The notes beneath the pieces were generated by a model. The model worked only from the letters and a program-made list of their open reading frames with translations, was not told the DNA's origin and searched no databases. This document shows, one piece after another, positions 1 through 13,140 of a DNA stretch of 64,000 nucleotides (position 1 is its first letter; each line of letters begins with the position of its first letter). The DNA is taken from contig WBMV01006647.1 in assembly GCA_013396655.1 (NCBI GenBank), positions 1,224,884 to 1,288,883 of the forward strand, read 5' to 3'. The DNA is from Campylorhamphus procurvoides. Taxonomy: Eukaryota > Chordata > Aves > Passeriformes > Dendrocolaptidae. The position numbers were made by a program, and so were the translations under genes.

Positions 1-924
1 TGCAGGCAGAGCTGTTGGAACCTGTAGAGCTTCTTGTACCAAAAAATGGGTATCTGGGGGAGCATGATTTTTTTATACTTGCATCTTTTAGTACCATTTT
101 TATTTAGTGTTATTTCACTAAATAAAGGTTTAATTTAATCCTAACTTGAAAGACCTGCATGCAGTGACTGATTTTCTTTTGAAGACTTGCATCTATTTAC
201 AGAATCTCACTACTGTTTTTAACTTACTTCTTTGCAAATGTTTTCTTTCAACTTTGGAAATTGATTAGCTGTAAACCATGTGTAAAATGTCTTCAGTCTT
301 TGAATTGATGTTTTATTTAGGAGTCTGGCATATCTGTGAATCTAAATTAAAAACAAAAAGTCATTTAGTGAGGAAATAGTTAATAACAAAACATTACCAA
401 TAGTGTTTGAAGAGTCTGTTAGTTTTGCTCAGGAAGTTTTCATTTTCTAGAATTTGTGCTGCCTCATTATTTGTAATACTGAAACTGCTCCTTACCAATC
501 ATACCAATCCCTTACATGAAGAATTGAAAGTAATGCTTGCAATTCTGGGTGGAAAATACTGAGTTAGACATACTGGGTCAAGTTCTGCACTGAAGTGAAA
601 TGGCAAGAACCCCAAGTATTGCCTGGAGTGATAATTTTAAAAGGATGGCAAAGAGGATTCTCAATATGGCTAAATTTCGTGAAAAGTTGAAGTTGCAAGT
701 ATTTTGTGAATCAAAGTCAGGACCTAATTCTCCAATGTTTATGACTAAGTTCACCTCAGAACTTGATGTCAGCTGGTGAAAAATCAGGATGAAAGTATCT
801 GGAGGTGAGTATTCAGAACTGTGCCAGGAGCTGCACTGTTTGTGCTGGTGGATGATGTTCTATTCTGTGCTGTGTCATGGGGCACTTCTTGCTCTCTGCT
901 TCAAGGCTTGGGTGACTCTTGGTC

Positions 925-1036
925 ACCAGGGGCTTGGAGCAACCTGGAATAGTGGAAGGTGTCCCTGCCATGGCAGGGAGTGAGACAGGGTGAGATTTAA
1001 TGTCTTTCCAACACAAACCATTCTGTGATTCTATGT
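925..1036 (+). mobile_element. CR1 LINE 3' fragment
   Basis: It reads GGCTTGGAGCAACCTGG, then GGAAGGTGTCCCTGCC, and ends CCATTCTGTGATTCTATG, the common avian CR1 3' end in forward orientation. The middle has diverged (a small loss in the GGTTGGAACTGG part). It is severely 5' truncated, as is usual for CR1. Confidence 0.85.
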
Positions 1037-2275
1037 CTCTTATTGAACAATATAAAACTACTATTTGCAAGTCACTGTAACTACTGCTCCTTCCTTAGCA
1101 GCATCTTTGAGAAGTTGCAGTGTGTTCTCTTTGAATATAAAGCAGTTCGGTAACGCTAGAAATGCTTTAGAGTACAGCAGCAGTTGTTATGTTGAAAGGC
1201 TTGAAGAGGCAATACATTAGTCTAAAAGCAGAGGTGATACCTGCAGAGCTCACCATACGTGCCCTTAAGAAAAAGATAATAATTAGTTGGTTGTATTCCC
1301 CTGCAAAGCAGCCCAAGTGTTGATGTTTATGAATTGCAAAGATCACTAACTCAAGCTCCAAGCTGCCAGAGTTGTTTATGCCCCTTTAGTTTTTAATGTA
1401 CCCATAAGTTGTTTTGATAAGGGCGTTTCATCCGTAGGGCTTTACATCCCATGATCACACCTCTAGTGATTCCACCACAAAAGCAAGGGTAGCTCTTCAA
1501 AATACTTTGTGCTGACTTCCACTTCAGTGTTAATAACAAACAGGAAGAACATCTCTGAAAATATCTTCATGTTTTGTTGGCCGAATGTGACTGGGTTGCT
1601 TCTGGGATGATGGTCATTAAAGGTGGTGAAGTATCTGCTGTTGGGTAGCCTGAGGAGTGAGAAGTTGCTCACAGCTTGGGGATACCTGCTTTGCTAATGA
1701 GTTCATGCATGTTCAGCTCAGGCAATTTGCACTTCAGTCCAAAGGAAGTATTTGACTGTAATCAACGTTCTTTGGCATTCTGGTACAGTGGCTGCTGGTG
1801 CTGTTTCCTAAATGACAGTTGTAAGAACTATGTGATTCAAATAAAAATTAAATAATGGTTGCAAGTTTACACAGGATAGATGAATTTTTTGTATGTATGA
1901 TTTGTAGAATATAATTGAATATTTATTTGTGTGTATATATATAAAATTAGATATATAATTTGTATCATGTGTATTTTAGAGCACATGCATGCAGACTCCT
2001 GACAGTTCAACCATTTAGTTTTTGCAGGAGCTTATGCTTTGTTGCATGTGCCTGTAGATAAGCAAAACTGGTAAAAAATAAGATAAAAATGGGTCTGTGC
2101 AGAGCCTCTTTGTGCCAAATGTTCTGTGCCTGGTGGGGATGTGGTGAGCTGGAGTGTGACCTTCTGTTAGCTGAATTTGGGGTGAAAGAAGCAAAACTTC
2201 AGGTTTGACTTTCTGGCAGAAGAATCCTAAATTTCCACTTGGGAATAGGAGGATGGAACACAATTATTTTCACTT

Positions 2276-2332
2276 CATAGAATCACAGAGTGGTTTGTGT
2301 TGGAAGGGATCTTAAAGATCATCTTGTTCTAA
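2276..2332 (-). mobile_element. CR1 LINE 3' fragment, very short
   Basis: It starts CATAGAATCACAGAGTGG and continues TTGGAAGGGATCTTAAAGATC, the reverse complement of the avian CR1 3' end. Only about 57 bases remain. Confidence 0.82.
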
Positions 2333-5300
2333 TTTGTTTTGGTGAATTAAAATAAGATACTAGGGGGAAAAAAATAAGATCATGTGAGTCTGTGTTACCT
2401 GAACCATATTTAAACCAATTTAAATCTGAGCTATCTCCACTGAATAAGAGTGGGAGAAGTTTTAGTCACTGCACAAGGTAAAATGTCAGAATGACTAATT
2501 ACACTGTTCCAGGGCTGAGAAGATAGTTAATTCCTGAGTCTTTAAGCACTGTGGTAAGACTATCCCCAATATAAATATAGCTAATAGTTTTTTTCAGTAT
2601 AATTGCATTAGTTGTGACAGTGCCATTTAGGAGATTACATCACTGCAGTGCTTGTTATGGGGAGTAAATATAAAGCTGAGTCATGTTTGGGACATGTATA
2701 TTCATCACATTTCATATTACATGAGAATATACATGTGTATGTATAATGTGTCTATAAACTACACATACATAAACTACTATATAATAACATTTATGTAAAT
2801 ATCATTATTCAATGTATTTTATGTATCAAAATATATAATATCTAGAATATTCCATGTGTGCCCAGTCCTGAGAGCTCTTGTGTGAGTAGATGCAGCTTGG
2901 TGCTTGAGAGGCTGGAGAAGCAGGCCCAGTGTATTTTTTAAAAGATTTTGGTTATGAGCAGCCCCACTTCAGCCATGTGATTTTCTGGAAAGCAGCCTTT
3001 TCTTCGAAAATTTTAAGCCAAGTGGCATTTAACTTACGCTTTTCTGTGTAGCAGATAAGAATGTTTTTAGATCCCAGGAGATAGTGTATCATGTGTTAAT
3101 AGCCTCCATCAGTTTCTCAGTGGAGAAGTAGTAGAGAGTAGTTTTGCAAAGCTTTAATTGTGATCCATTAGTGCAAAAAGAGTTAATTTAACCTTAAATA
3201 TCTCTCAAATGAGTGTGTGAGCAGAGTCTTTCCTGTTGGACTTTCCACCACTGCTTTCCTGTTTCTGGTTCTTCAGGTAAAATAGTTATTCCTGTGCTCT
3301 ATAAACAGCTGTACAGGATTCATATCTTAATTTTTGGAGGGCTTCATTCCCTGTTTTCCAATATAACTGCTTATTTTCTGAATGCTTAAACACAGGCCAA
3401 CAGAGTGACTCAATTCTCTCAAATGCAGTCCTGCCTAACACCTTATATTTCTTTTATTGATATATCATGAAAATGCAGGTGCTGCTGGAAATCCCATAGT
3501 TAAATTTGTTAAAACTGAAACATCTTGATAGGCAAAAATACGTGTTTTTGCAATAAAGATAGTACAGAAAGTTATTTGAAATATTTCAACAAAATAATTG
3601 CCTTGCTACTTTAATGTAGTTGAATTGGAGGTATACAATCTCATTAACTTTTAAACAGAAATAAATTTACAAGTAAAGAAGTGCTGTGTTTTATATATGC
3701 AAAATATAAATTGCATGGACATAACTGGTGCCTTGAATAACTCAAACAGCAGTTGTGCTTGTCAGAGTTCTGCAAGAAAATGATATTTCACAATTGTGAA
3801 ACACGAAGAAAAGCACTTGTAGAGTCCCACCCAAACCCCATAAACAGGATTTTTTTTTCTTCTGTGAGAGGTGAGCAGTTGCTGCACAGTGTTACTACTT
3901 CTGTGATAGTTGATTCATCCCTTTGCTATGCAAATTTTAAGTATACAAGGATTCAGTACTTTTATTTAAGAAATATGCCTGCAGGCTGTATTGGTAGGCT
4001 TTAGGGAGATATCTGGTTTGGTGTGAAATAAATAGTTGTTCAAAGATCACATGAATTTATGTCTTAGAAGATGAAAAGTGACGCTGTGAGCGTTTTGAGA
4101 GCACCCCCCTGTACCCGGCATGCGAGCTTGTCACTTGGTTTTGGTTTTTCAAAGAAACCTCACCAACCTCATGGAAAATCACAGAGCAGCAATGTGTCAC
4201 CTTAAAAATGCAAGAGTTAGGGAACTGAATTTGAGACTCCCCAAGCCCTGAAGGTTTTACCCGTGGAGTAAATCCTTGCTGCTCCTGGTTGAGGGAGCAG
4301 TTGCTTTTGCTTCAACTTTGCTCTTCAGCCCATTTGAGTGCTTAGCTTTTAATGAATGGATTTAAATGCCATATTTCAGGTTTATGTGCTAGTTATAGGC
4401 ATCCAAGTCTGCATATTTTGAGTAAAACAGGAGGGGGAAAAAAAACAAACCTGAAAGCATTTGAGTGCGAGAAAGCTTTGGAGTTTGCAGTTGGTGTCGA
4501 AGATTTGTCTTGCTAAAGAAAGCAAAGCATTCACTTAAAAGCTATTTGCTGCCTAATGTGGGCCACATTTTAATACCCAATTATAAAATTATAATACCAG
4601 TTTAATAAAATTTAGGTTGTAAAACAGCTATTTGGTTAAGCTCAGCCCCTTTTTATTCTCCTACTGTCAAAAGTATTAATCAACTCCTCCCTTCAGTGTG
4701 AAATTCACTTCTGGTGCAGTTTTATTTTCCTTTTTCTCACTCAGCAGCATCATTCTTTCTGTGATGGTTTCTTCTTTGCTGCAGAGGAACAGCATGTTTT
4801 GGAAACATTTATTCCTTTTCTATGAATAACTTCATTTATGTAACTGTAGTGAGGACTTTTATGCCTTGATGATCTAAACTAAAGAAATTAACTTGCTCAT
4901 TACCTTTCAGTATAGATGACTGCTACTTCTGACTTAAAAGTGTAAATCAGCCTGGAAATTTAAATGCCTGAACTTGTCTTTTGTGTGTATATTCAGGTAA
5001 CACTCACTGAAATTAATAATCCTGATGCTCCATGGGAAAGTTGTTGCACTGATTTAAATAGAGCTGTTGGAAACAAATTGCAGGTCTCTAGGTGAGGCAG
5101 CAGCAGCCTTCCTCATGTGCCTCCTTGTCTCTTCATACCTCCCCAAAATCTGCTTCCTCATCTTAACTTTGTCATTTTTAATTCTGTCCTATTGTTTCCA
5201 TTGAGAGGGATTAGTAAAGATAAATTTTAGGTTTCCTAGCATTAACATTAGCTTATATCTGTCATATGTTTCCCAGCTAGCCTCAATACTGCCTTTTCTT

Positions 5301-5631
5301 TTTCACCCTGCCACACTTCATTTGAAAGAACCAGTCTACCTCGAGCTGGGTACAGGGTTTCCAGTGAGGAATATGATAAATAGATGCATATTTTTATAAG
5401 TTTGATTTTTTAAATTTCTTTCTTTTTAATGCTGTTTGGATGCTGTAATGTCCATTGGAACAGTGCAGAGGTAGGTGTGGGGACCCACACCTTGTGCTGG
5501 TGGTGTTGCTTGGCAAAGGTAGGGCTGCCAACCCCAAGCCATGGTTTCTCAGGTAGCCCGAATGGTGGCCTCAGCTGGCTGCTGGGGAGCTGCCAGGTGA
5601 TGGCCATTAGGCACGGGAGCACTTAAAATCA

Positions 5632-6118
5632 TGTACTCAGCACTGGTGAGGCCACACCTCAAATCACCTGTTCAGTTTGGGTCCCTCATGGCAAGGACAT
5701 TGAGGGGCTGGAAAGGTTTGGAGCTGGGGAAGGGTGTGGGGGCCTGAGGGGACTCAGCCTGGAGAAAAAGAGGCTCAGGGGGACCTTCTCATTCTCTGCA
5801 ACTCCCTGACAGGAGAAGGGAGCTGAGGGGAAGCTGGGCTCTGCTCCTGGGGAACAGGGACAGGAGGAGAGGAAATGGCCTCAAGTTGTACCAGGAGAGG
5901 TCTGGATTGGATATTAGGGAACTTTTCTTCACTGAACAGGTTGTCAAACCTGAACAGGCTGCCCAGGGCAGTGGTGGAGTCACCATCCCTGGAGAGATTT
6001 AAAAGATGTGTGGATGTGGCACCTGGGGACATGGGTTAGTGGTGGCCTTGGCAGTGCTGGGGTAACAGTTGGATGTGATGACTTTAGAGGTCTTTCTCAG
6101 AGTAACAATCCAGTGAAT
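5632..6118 (+). mobile_element. CR1 LINE 3' fragment, longest copy in the window
   Basis: This is a forward copy of nearly 490 bases. It includes CAGCACTGGTGAGGCCACAC, GGACATTGAGGGGCTGG, AGCCTGGAGAAAAAGAGGCT, GGAAATGGCCTCAAGTTG and AGTGGTGGAGTCACCATCCC, then a TTAGAGGTCTTTCTC end. Its 3' end follows the GGATGTGATGACTTTAGAGG type, different from the GGTCCCTTCCAACCC type of most other copies here, so a different CR1 lineage is represented. Open frames over it are shadows of the decayed element. Confidence 0.95.
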
Positions 6119-9100
6119 TTTCTACAGTCATGGTTCTTTTGATACAAATGTCAGAAGAAACAAACTTTGTAAGGTGTTAGGTTAAAAAAAAACCTCTCAG
6201 GTGTATGTGGTGTAGCTCATAGGAGAGTATGGTGTGTGGGCATGTGAAGTGTGATGGGGGGCACCTACCTGAATTTCATTGGATGTGCCTTTTTCTTCAT
6301 GAATTTGAAATTATTATTTTCACATTTTATGTGGAAGCAGAGAAATTAAAATCAAATATGTTGTGGGAAGTGTATGGAGGAGTTGTCCTAGGCCTGTTCT
6401 CATTATGTTTCAGAGCCCTTTGGACAGAGTTCAGAAGAGTGGGATGGGGAAGAGTGAGGTGCCTGCCTGCTTTTCCTGGGCATAGTGGCAGCCTCCTTTG
6501 ATCAGCTGGAGAATTATGCTATCTAATTCTCCTACAAATGTTCCCTTAAAGACATACGTTGGTCAGATACACTTTCCAACAGCTTTTATTATTTATTATT
6601 ATTTTAAACACATCAGCAAACAACATGAAGTAAATGTAGCCTGTGTTTCCTGCCCCGTCAGGATCTGCTTTATAGCATTTTTCTGTTACCAAAAATCAAT
6701 GTTTTTATTATTTGGAAGAGAGGAAGGGCAGAAAATGGTATCTTACATAAAAGCTGCCTGTTTGCATCATGGCCTGTACATGTGTGCGAGCTGATGCTTT
6801 CTGCAGTTGCTTTTCTTTAGGTACAGATTTTTCTGTAGCATTTATGTACTCAATTCACTTCCCTGCCTTCGGATTTTACCCCTTCTGACAAAGAGTACAG
6901 AGATAATTGCTAAAATAGGAGTTAGCACAACATTTGGGTGTCTTTTTTTTTTCTTCCTGAATTTGGTAAAATTGCTACATTTCATTTATATATTCAGGTT
7001 TTCTTAGGTAGTGATTTCCTCCTGCGTGTAAGTAATGCTCTTAGCAGCGCCGGTGCTTTGAACTGTCACTTCATCCCACTTGAAGTTAATTACTGGAAAA
7101 CTGAGGGGTTTCTCATTTTATTTTTTGCATTAACCAGTTTCATAGGAAGTATCTCCCTTTGCTGAGGATGTCACTGTGAGGTAGGAATAACTGCAGTAAA
7201 CCAGAGAACAGAGCAATTGAGCCTTTGATCATGTGCAAATGTAAGCATGTGTTGAAGTTTCCACTGGAGCATTTCCACCGGCTGCTTGGGCCTTACACCA
7301 CCCTGTTCCGAGGGCCCGTGGCTCAGCAGAGATTTGAGCAGTCCTTAGCAGGCTCGGCACTAAAACCTGAATATCCTCTCAAGCCAGGGTGCTTTAAGTC
7401 TTTGCTCAGACTGCTTAGTAGGCACAGAACGAGGGAGATAATATTTTTAGCTTTTAAATTCAAAGAAACCTCTCAATTAAAGGAATTCTTGAAAATTTTA
7501 AGTGCTATGTTCTTTGAGGTGTTTGTGCCTGGTGAGGAGTGGGGTGATTTTTATTTTTCTTTTGGTGTGGAGGAAAACCTATTCCATTTAATTTATATTG
7601 TGGCCGTTTATAGCATCAAGTGGCATACTTGGTCTTTACTAGTCTTGGTAGTTTCTCCAAAAAATTAGAAAAACAGGCCTCTTATTTTATACTGTTGTGA
7701 GTAGGACAATGAACACATACCAGAATTTGTATACTAGGAGGTTGCTTTCAAAATAATTGCAGTGGATAATCTGATTTTTGTGATTTAATAACTCACTACC
7801 TGTGAAGTCATATAGATGTATGTTAGGCTTTTTCCTGCTATTGGGGGTGATGATACAAAAAACTGGGAATAGTTGTTTTTTTTGTTTTGTTTTGTTTTTT
7901 TTAAACATAATAAGGGTCACAACTCAAGAAGACAGAATTTTATAGTCTGAAAGAACCTGGGATCACAGGATGATTGGTCAAGAGCCTGTGATACCTATAT
8001 CTAGCAGAGTGTGTAATCATGGAATACTTGAGTACTGCATGATCTCTCTGGAGTGTCTGCATTTAATCTAGTGCAACTTTCTAGTTTACATTGAGGGATA
8101 TGACTCACAAGGCTGTATTTATATTCTTTACATTATAAAATGTACCTACAAAAGCTTCAGATGATTTTTCTCAAGATTTGGATTCTGTGCAATCAGAAGT
8201 CAGGCCACAGCATAGCAAGCATCTCCTTGGACTGTGTTTTGGGATTATATATAAAATACAGAAGCATTTATATTTTTATAGTGCTAACAATGCCTTCCTT
8301 GCAGGCATTTTTCTCTGCAAAGATTTAGTAAGTCCAATAGTTACTGTGAAATACTTGCAAGTGTCTCCTTTCTGCAGAGAATTGAAAAAGGTCTTTTTTT
8401 TTCTGTTGGCATTTGAAAACCAGGAAAAAAGTGACTACTACAACAGAATTTTATTAATGAATGATTTACACTGGTTCCAGCTGTGACCATGTGATTAGTC
8501 CTTCACTGTGCAACAATGGGTATTTTCTTTCTGCCTTTATTTAATTTCCAAGAATGTGTCATCTGTTACATTAACTGCTGCCAGTATACCCCATGTAAAC
8601 TGGTATTTTTTATTTCCCTGAAGCATAAGATGAATACCCACCCATATCCTTCTGGAACTACAGTTTTAAATGAATTGGGAGTTTTATTGACTATATCTGA
8701 TTCAGCAAGCCAAAATCATAAAAGTTAAAATATTTATTAAACGCACTAGACTGTGGGATGCCTTGTTCCCTGGTAGTGCAAAAGATAGATATTTTCACTT
8801 TTAAAATTCTATCTTAATATTTTATTACAGCAATACAATGTGTTATAGAGGTGGACAAGCCTGCAGATTGAAATGTGGATAGTCCAGATTGTTCCTTTCC
8901 CTCGACCATATGGTGTAGTTCTAAAAGCCTTTTGTACGCTGTCTGTTCAGTTAATTGTAAACTCGGTCTTTAATGTACCTTAAAAATGAGATATATGTGA
9001 ACTAAAAGTCAGTATATCCTCTGGTAAGTAAAGTTTGCTAGAATAAATCTAAATTCACAGTCCTCCTCTCCTGGTAAATTTTCTTTCTGGGTGAATTTGA

Positions 9101-9766
9101 AAGTCTTTCACCGTTTCTTGGTAACGAATGTGAGTCTGTGTGTGCAGAGAGACAGGTTTTTCCATTTCCTCCTAGGGAAGGGGGGGGAGATTTGAGGATA
9201 TAATGAACATTTCATAATATTTTTGCTTGGCAGACAGCTCTGCCAGTGGGTGATGTGCAGGAACATCGAAGATTTCTGACAGATGGATGGTAGGACTGCT
9301 AATACACCTACACACGCTTCAGTGTCTGATGTTCCCAGTGTTTCTCTGATGCCCAAGAAGCTCCTGCTCACACTTTGGTCTGATGTTGCCCAGTGAGGGC
9401 CTTCAGAAGAACAGAACCAAGTTTCACTTGGGGTTTTCACATGCCACAGACAGTGTAATTTATTATGCTCCTCACAAAGCATTTATTACAGAGGCGGAGG
9501 GGGTTTTAATGTAATAAGGAGTTAAACAGTTTCAGAGGCAGTTCTGTTCTCTGTTTGAGAAAAGTGATTGTTCTGAATGCACGTAGGGTAGTAATGTCGA
9601 AAGAGAAAACACAGGAGAGTAGAAGGAGTCTCACTGAAACAAATTTTCTGTGGGTTCCAGTCTGGTTTTAAGCACTGGAGAGTGTTTGCTCAGTGGCAGT
9701 TTCTGTGGTAGGCAAGGCTCACATCATATGTGACTTTGGAAGTAAGAATCCACTAAAATCCATAAA

Positions 9767-9784
9767 AATAATAATAATAATAAA
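9767..9784 (+). repeat. AAT microsatellite, short
   Basis: About six units of AAT/ATA precede an A run. It is a simple sequence with no sign of function. Confidence 0.85.
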
Positions 9785-10240
9785 AAAATTTAAAAATGAA
9801 AAGCCAAAACATTGAGAATCAAGCAAGAAGTAAATGACAGTGCTCAGGAGACTGAGACTAATATGCTGTGAGAGGCCCCTCGTACTGAAACTTACTGATC
9901 TATGCTGCATATCTGAAGTTTTCAAAGAATTTGATAGTTCTCTCAATACCTGAATGCAAAGGAATGGATAACCTGAGGAGATATTAGAAAGGAAAAAAAA
10001 ATGAAAAAAAAATGCAGCTTTTTATGTCTACAGAGGTTAAATAACTCCTGACCTTTGTGCATGCAGAAATGGAGAGAGCATCAGCAAGTCATCTCAAAAT
10101 GGAAACAAATAGGAGTCAACAGCACATCAATTTCTTTCCAGTAGTTAGTATGTGTGTTGTGAATTTAAATAATATGATGGTAACTAAACAGCAAAAAGCT
10201 GTTGGAGAATTGTAATTTTCCTTACGCTGGCTTTTTGTGA

Positions 10241-10634
10241 CACAGAATCATAGAATGGTTTGGAAGTGACTTTAAAGCTTGTCTGGTTCCACCCCTCTGC
10301 GATGGCAGAGACACCTTCCACTAGCCCAAATTGCTCCAAGCCCTGTCCAAGCTAACCATTAACATTTCCACGGATGGGGCAGCCACAGCTTCTCTGCCCA
10401 ACCTGTGCCAGGGCCCACCCGCCCTCACAGGCAAGAATTACTTCCCAATGTCCCATCTAACCCTTCCCTCTGCCAGTGGGAAGCTGTTCTCCCATGTCTG
10501 TTGCTCCAAGTGCTTGTCCAAAGTCCCTCTTTGGCTCTCTTGGAGCCCCTTTAGGCACTGGAAGAGGTTCTAAGGTGTTTCCAGAGGCTTTTGTTCTCCA
10601 GGTGAACACCCCCAGCTCTCCCAGCCTGTCAGGA
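10241..10634 (-). mobile_element. CR1 LINE 3' fragment
   Basis: It begins CACAGAATCATAGAATGG and runs through ACACCTTCCACTAGCCC, GATGGGGCAGCCACAGC, CAACCTGTGCCAGGGCC, TTTAGGCACTGGAAG and CCAGCTCTCCCAGCCTGTC. This is the reverse complement of about 390 bases of a CR1 3' region. Open frames on both strands over it carry no intact reverse transcriptase. Confidence 0.95.
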
Positions 10635-11404
10635 TAAAATATTTTGTATAGTAGGTTCTTCTGAAATTCACCTTTGTGGAGTGATAAAAAAAGAATATAT
10701 GGGATACAGATCCTGCTCAGCTCAAGTATGACTGGAGGAATTCTGTATACACCGATCAGTATATTCCATGAGACAAGCAGCATTTTACTGTCATTTGATA
10801 CTTTTCTGGCTGTGGCATGAAATCAGTGGGAGCAAAAAAGTGTCTGTGGGCAGAACTTTTGCGTCTTGCAATTCAAGTAGTTCAGAAGCTTTAAAGTGCA
10901 AGAAACCACATGTAATGCTTAAAGAATCCAGCTGTAATTTAGAGAGCTGGAAGAGAAAACAGTGACTGAACATTTATTTCAGCTTCCATGTGATGAGAGC
11001 AGTTCTCAGAGCCTGTGAGCTGCTGCTTGCAGAGTGTATGAGTAACAGAACTACCTATTTTTACTGTGCATTGGCAAATGTAGGCTCCCTTCATTAGAGC
11101 AAGCAGCACAAACAAGATGTGCTAACTTGTATGGCTTTTTTTTTAAAGACCTACTTTAACTTTTCATGCTGATTCTAAAATAAGAGAAATAGAGTCATAG
11201 ACAAATATGACTTCAACAAAAATGTAGCAGTCATTTTGTCAAAAAATTGAATCTAATTGTATTTTAATAGTTTTTTTTTAAAATTCAGTGGATTTCATGT
11301 CCATTGAAAACATCTTTGCAGTAGTTTTATGTGTCTGGGGCAATCTGGTTTGTCCTGGTACAGATTTGCAGATATGTGTGAGATGTATTCAAGGTCTCAA
11401 CTTG

Positions 11405-12270
11405 TACCTAATAGTAGAGGATAGGGATAGAAGGTGAGAGGAGGGGTGTAGAAGACCTAAGTTTGAAATAGAACAGGTGCAGAAGAGTGTTAGTAGACTT
11501 AAAGTATTCAAGAGCAGGGGCTGGAAAGGAGGGAAAAAAGAACAGAAAGTTGGGGAGATTGGAAGGAACATGAGGAGTAGCATTGACAAAAGTATGGATG
11601 ACTCTTTGACAACATGTGAAAAGCTGCTTCCTTCTTCTGGTGGGAAGTTGAGAGTTACCAAACAGGTCTAAGGAAAATGAAAAGAATGCGAGGTGATGAA
11701 CCTTGGGTCTTACTTGGGGAGGGGGAAGACTCGAAGGTGAAGAGGAGAACTGTGATGTGGGAAGATGGAGAAGGAAGAAAGAGGTTGTTTGTAAAGGTGT
11801 ATGAAACAATTTGAGTGGGGAAGAATTGACAAAGAGGGAGGTGAGACTGGAGGCAAATGAACAATGTAAAGGAGCCATGAAGCTTTTGCTTCTGGAACAG
11901 TGAAGGAATGACTGTATTCAAACTGAAGGTTTCCTAATGCGAGTGAAACAGGATGGGCAAATAGAAGACTCTTTGAAGTTGTGAACACATGAGATAGATG
12001 TGGAGGACAGACAGAGGAAAAGGTTGGAAGTGAGAGTAGTTTGAGGCAGGTAATACTGATAGTTGACCCATCAAGGTAGTGGTTGATATGCTGTATGTAA
12101 GTCAATCCTTTGCAGAGTTTACAGATCACTAAAAAAGTTTAAAGAATAAAAAAAGATGATGTAGAAGTAAGGAAAATACAATGTGAAGTAATTAGAAAAG
12201 AAGGTAAAAGTGTGGGGAAAAAATACACGTTGTTAAGAAGCGTAAATGAACAGAGGAAATCAGATTCAGT
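11405..12270 (+). repeat. Purine-rich, strand-asymmetric block
   Basis: The + strand is dominated by A and G for some 860 bases; for example, bases 11521-11580 contain 50 purines in 60. It is not a simple tandem repeat: motifs such as GGAAGG, GAAAG and GAGGAG recur without a fixed unit. The long open frames on the - strand (rich in Ser, Leu, Pro and Phe) follow from this bias and are not credible proteins. Origin is not recognised; it could be a decayed repeat or an ancient transcribed sequence. Confidence 0.6.
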
Positions 12271-12609
12271 CATATGAGAAACAATTCATATGGTTTCAAG
12301 AAGTGTGGATTTTCCTTTTGAAGATAGAATTCATCAGCTAACCAGATGAAGAGGATACAATTTTGTTTCATTTTCATAATGAAATAATGAAAGTGCAATC
12401 TGGGTAGAAGATGTATTTGTATTTTCTTAGAAGGGATGATGCTAATGATAAATTAATGCTGTTTTTCAGAATATTTTTCTTGTGTGGTAAAACGACAAGT
12501 AAAGTCCTGCTGATCTGAAAGAAAAAGTGTATTGTGGTGGTTGGAAAGTAGGAACATAGGAGTCACTGCTCCTTTCTTTACTGGCTTTTGACTTTACTAT
12601 AAAACTGCT

Positions 12610-12765
12610 GTTGGGAAATGGTACAAATCACAATTTTTAATTCAAGTTTTCTCATCTGTAAAGTAGAGATAACAATACCTACCTACCTACCTCAGAGGAG
12701 TGTTGTGAGGTTTAATTAATGTTTGTTAAGCTCTTCAGCATTTTTGGATGAAAGCAGATAAATGA
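12610..12765 (+). mobile_element. MIR-type SINE, ancient fragment
   Basis: The order of blocks matches the MIR consensus as I know it: TTGGGAAATGG..TCA, then TTTTCTCATCTGTAAAGTAG, an AACAATACCTACC run, CTCAGAGGAGTGTTGTGAGG, TTTAATTAATG and a TTAAGCTCTTCAGCA segment corresponding to the AAGCGCTTAGCA part. The TACC repetition inside it is a small local expansion of the ACCTACCTC part of MIR. A source older than birds is implied, since MIR was active before the amniote lineages split. Confidence 0.75.
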
Positions 12766-13000
12766 AACCTCTTGTTGTTAATAATGGGAAAGCACCAGGC
12801 AGAAGATGTAGTATGATTTTAGGGTTGGAGGGGGAAGATAGAATAGTTTGTTGTTTAAAGAATGTTTAAACAGAACAGTGGAAAACGTGTGGTTAGAAGT
12901 GATATAATTATTAGGTTTATGTAACAATCCAAGCATTTTCTTATAATTTGCTTGTAGTTTGAGCACGGACATAGGTCTAGTGCTTTGTTCCATTTTAGAC

Positions 13001-13140
13001 TAATAGAATGGTTTGGTTTGGAAGGGACCCAAAGGTGATGCAGTTCCACCCCCCTGCAGTGGGCAGGGGCACCTTCCACTAGGCCAGATTGCTCCAAGCC
13101 CCATCCAATCTGGCCTTGGACACTTCCAGCATTGGGGCAC
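13001..13140 (-). mobile_element. CR1 LINE 3' fragment
   Basis: It reads TAATAGAATGGTTTGG, GGAAGGGACCCAAAGG, CACCTTCCACTAGGCC and GGCCTTGGACACTTCCAGC, the reverse complement of a CR1 3' end, about 140 bases. Confidence 0.93.

Noticed and set aside
7225..7668. Open frame of 147 codons on the + strand
   Set aside because: No recognised domain, no splice or promoter context, and composition like the flanking intron; a chance open frame.
11408..12129. Overlapping - strand open frames up to 156 codons, rich in Ser, Leu, Pro and Phe
   Set aside because: Explained by the purine bias of the + strand, which removes stop codons on the other strand.
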